Source: Clostridia bacterium (GTDB lineage Bacteria > Bacillota > Clostridia > DUPQ01). Taken from it: DNA of 6,870 nucleotides. Both the position numbers and the translations under genes were made by a program. The stretch spans positions 1-6,870 of the forward strand of contig JAUUZV010000139.1 in the NCBI GenBank assembly GCA_030592085.1, given 5' to 3'. The notes under the pieces were generated by a model. That model searched no databases. It worked only from the letters and a program-made list of their open reading frames with translations, and was not told the DNA's origin. Of the stretch, positions 6,310 to 6,870 are shown piece by piece; positions within the stretch are counted from its first letter, which is position 1; every line of letters begins with the position of its first letter.

Positions 6310-6343
6310 CGACTGCTGATTTCTAATTTCTCAATAGCAATCG
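6310..6343. repeat. Inverted repeat in the leader between riboswitch and secreted-protein gene
   Basis: Arms 6310-6317 (CGACTGCT) and 6336-6343 (AGCAATCG) can pair over 8 bp, one of them G-U in the minus-strand transcript, around an 18-base loop. No T run follows on the minus strand, so it is not a terminator there; on the plus strand it is followed by ATTTTT. Its role is unknown. The rest of the 6185-6422 leader shows no other clear element. Confidence 0.4.
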
Positions 6344-6422
6344 GATTTTTATAATTATATTTACACATATTCAATTATTTGTTTGTCTTTTGTATAATTT
6401 AAGATAATGCTTAATTTGTTAG

Positions 6423-6458
6423 AAAATAAAAAAGCTACTAAAACTTATTTTTAGTAGC
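6423..6458 (-). terminator. Riboswitch expression platform: intrinsic terminator
   Basis: On the minus strand GCTACTAAAA (6449-6458) pairs perfectly with TTTTAGTAGC (6434-6443) around a 5-base loop, followed by TTTTTTATTTT. The 5' arm lies within the 3' end of the c-di-GMP aptamer (GGCUACU, 6453-6459). Aptamer closure and terminator formation should therefore compete, which would make ligand binding favour read-through (an ON switch). This is inference, because the 5' strand of helix P1 is not clear. Confidence 0.88.
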
Positions 6459-6520
6459 CGAACTATCCTTTTAAAGGATTCCTAGCTTTGCGTCCCTGCT
6501 TTACAACAGGTTTGCCTTTT
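6453..6520 (-). promoter_or_regulatory. Cyclic-di-GMP-I (GEMM) riboswitch aptamer
   Basis: The minus strand carries the hallmark segments of the class in order: GGCAAACC (6509-6516); a perfect 6-bp P2 hairpin with a GUAA (GNRA) tetraloop (6495-6510); GGGACGCAAAGC (6485-6496); a P3 arm with an AUCCUU/AAGGAU hairpin (about 6465-6480); and the 3' GGCUACU (6453-6459). Both G just before CAAACC are kept, consistent with c-di-GMP rather than cGAMP preference. Departures from the usual form are a P3 that lacks an obvious 11-base tetraloop receptor and a 5' P1 strand that is only A-rich. The aptamer lies about 40 bases after the predicted start of transcription and about 270 bases before the secreted-protein gene, the only gene it can control before a terminator. 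Confidence 0.88.
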
Positions 6521-6565
6521 TTAATATTTATACTTTATAGTAAATTTCCCATATTCCGTGCTAAA

Positions 6566-6594
6566 AGTATATGCTTATGAAAATTGTTTGTCAA
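6566..6594 (-). promoter_or_regulatory. Sigma-A promoter of the riboswitch and secreted-protein unit
   Basis: On the minus strand a perfect TTGACA (6589-6594) and TATACT (6566-6571) are exactly 17 bases apart. Initiation is expected near 6559, about 43 bases before the aptamer. It follows directly after the terminator of the aminotransferase gene, so the unit is transcribed independently. Confidence 0.85.
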
Positions 6595-6604
6595 ATTTAG
6601 TAAA

Positions 6605-6628
6605 AATAAAAAAATTAGTTTTTTTATT
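6605..6628 (-). terminator. AT-only hairpin terminator after the aminotransferase gene
   Basis: Perfect 10-bp arms (6605-6614 and 6619-6628) around a 4-base loop, starting 2 bases after the stop at 6631. The 3' arm on the minus strand is mostly T and runs into TTTTAC. The stem has no G-C pair, so efficiency may be modest; the symmetrical form could act on both strands. Confidence 0.55.
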
Positions 6629-6630
6629 CT

Positions 6631-6870
6631 CTACCACAAACTCTTAATAATATTTACTATACGTTTTAAATCTTTATCTTTTAAGTTTGTATCGCTTGGT
6701 AAACAAACACCATTTTTATATAGTTCTTCTGATACTTTATTACCAATATAATCATATTTTTTAAAAAATGGTTGTAAGTGCATTGGTTTAAAACAATATC
6801 TGGCTTCGATATTCTCATTTTCCAGTGTGTTTATAATATCAACAGGTCTTATCTTTTTAGTTAAAGTAAA
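6631..6870 (-). CDS. DegT/DnrJ/EryC1-type sugar aminotransferase, C-terminal part
   Basis: The last 79 residues of a gene entering from the right edge. The segments KIRPVDIINTLENENIEAR, YCFKPMHLQPFF, then VSEELYKNGVCLPSDTNL and KDLKRIVNII match the C-terminal end of the PLP-dependent DegT/DnrJ/EryC1/StrS family, in particular the group that aminates 4-keto-6-deoxy UDP-sugars (PglE/EpsN-like). The characteristic R(P) followed by KPMHLQP and the G-x-CLPSxTNL segment are clear. The catalytic lysine and cofactor site are outside the window. It fits biochemically with the CapD/PglF-type dehydratase of the downstream operon, whose 4-keto product it could aminate, giving a diamino-trideoxy or amino-deoxy sugar building block. 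The exact substrate cannot be told. Confidence 0.88.
   Translation of the reverse strand, partial: FTLTKKIRPVDIINTLENENIEARYCFKPMHLQPFFKKYDYIGNKVSEELYKNGVCLPSDTNLKDKDLKRIVNIIKSLW

Overview
The window looks like part of an exopolysaccharide/capsule locus from a low-GC Gram-positive bacterium, probably a member of the Clostridia. The evidence is very AT-rich DNA, GGAGG-type ribosome binding sites, a BY-kinase split into separate YveK-like adaptor and CpsD-like kinase genes with a PHP-type CpsB phosphatase, and a class I cyclic-di-GMP riboswitch. All recognisable genes are on the minus strand, so transcription runs from high to low coordinates. The species cannot be told from this sequence.

Right edge (6870 to 6600): the C-terminal end of a DegT/DnrJ/EryC1-type sugar aminotransferase, followed by an AT-only hairpin terminator. 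Next (6594 to 5458) is a self-contained unit: a strong sigma-A promoter, a c-di-GMP-I (GEMM) riboswitch whose 3' end overlaps a perfect intrinsic terminator, a 240-base leader, an unrecognised secreted protein with a probable C-terminal beta-rich domain, and a strong intrinsic terminator. The secreted protein is therefore probably controlled by the second messenger that usually governs the motile-to-sessile switch.

Middle (5447 to 4396): a small XRE-like helix-turn-helix gene sits between two identical 46-bp direct repeats. Both repeats point the same way, one upstream of the HTH gene and one upstream of the polysaccharide operon. Each contains a palindrome and an ECF-sigma-like promoter arrangement, so they may be a duplicated promoter/operator that co-regulates the two units. 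Between the second repeat and the operon is a leader of about 380 bases. It contains a sigma-A-like promoter and about 190 bases that fold into several helices. I cannot assign this RNA to a class with certainty. Its place directly before an EpsC/CapD homologue recalls the EAR (epsC) antitermination element of Bacillales.

Left half (4395 to 1): a tightly packed operon of five genes. These are a membrane-bound CapD/EpsC/PglF-type nucleotide-sugar 4,6-dehydratase, a YveK/Wzz-type polymerisation modulator, a CpsD/YwqD-type tyrosine kinase with an unusual C-terminal extension, a CpsB/YwqE-type tyrosine phosphatase, and the start of a FucU/RbsD-type sugar mutarotase. Together they supply an activated deoxy-amino sugar (dehydratase, with the aminotransferase as a plausible partner), control chain length and export by phosphorylation, and may handle fucose or a related sugar.
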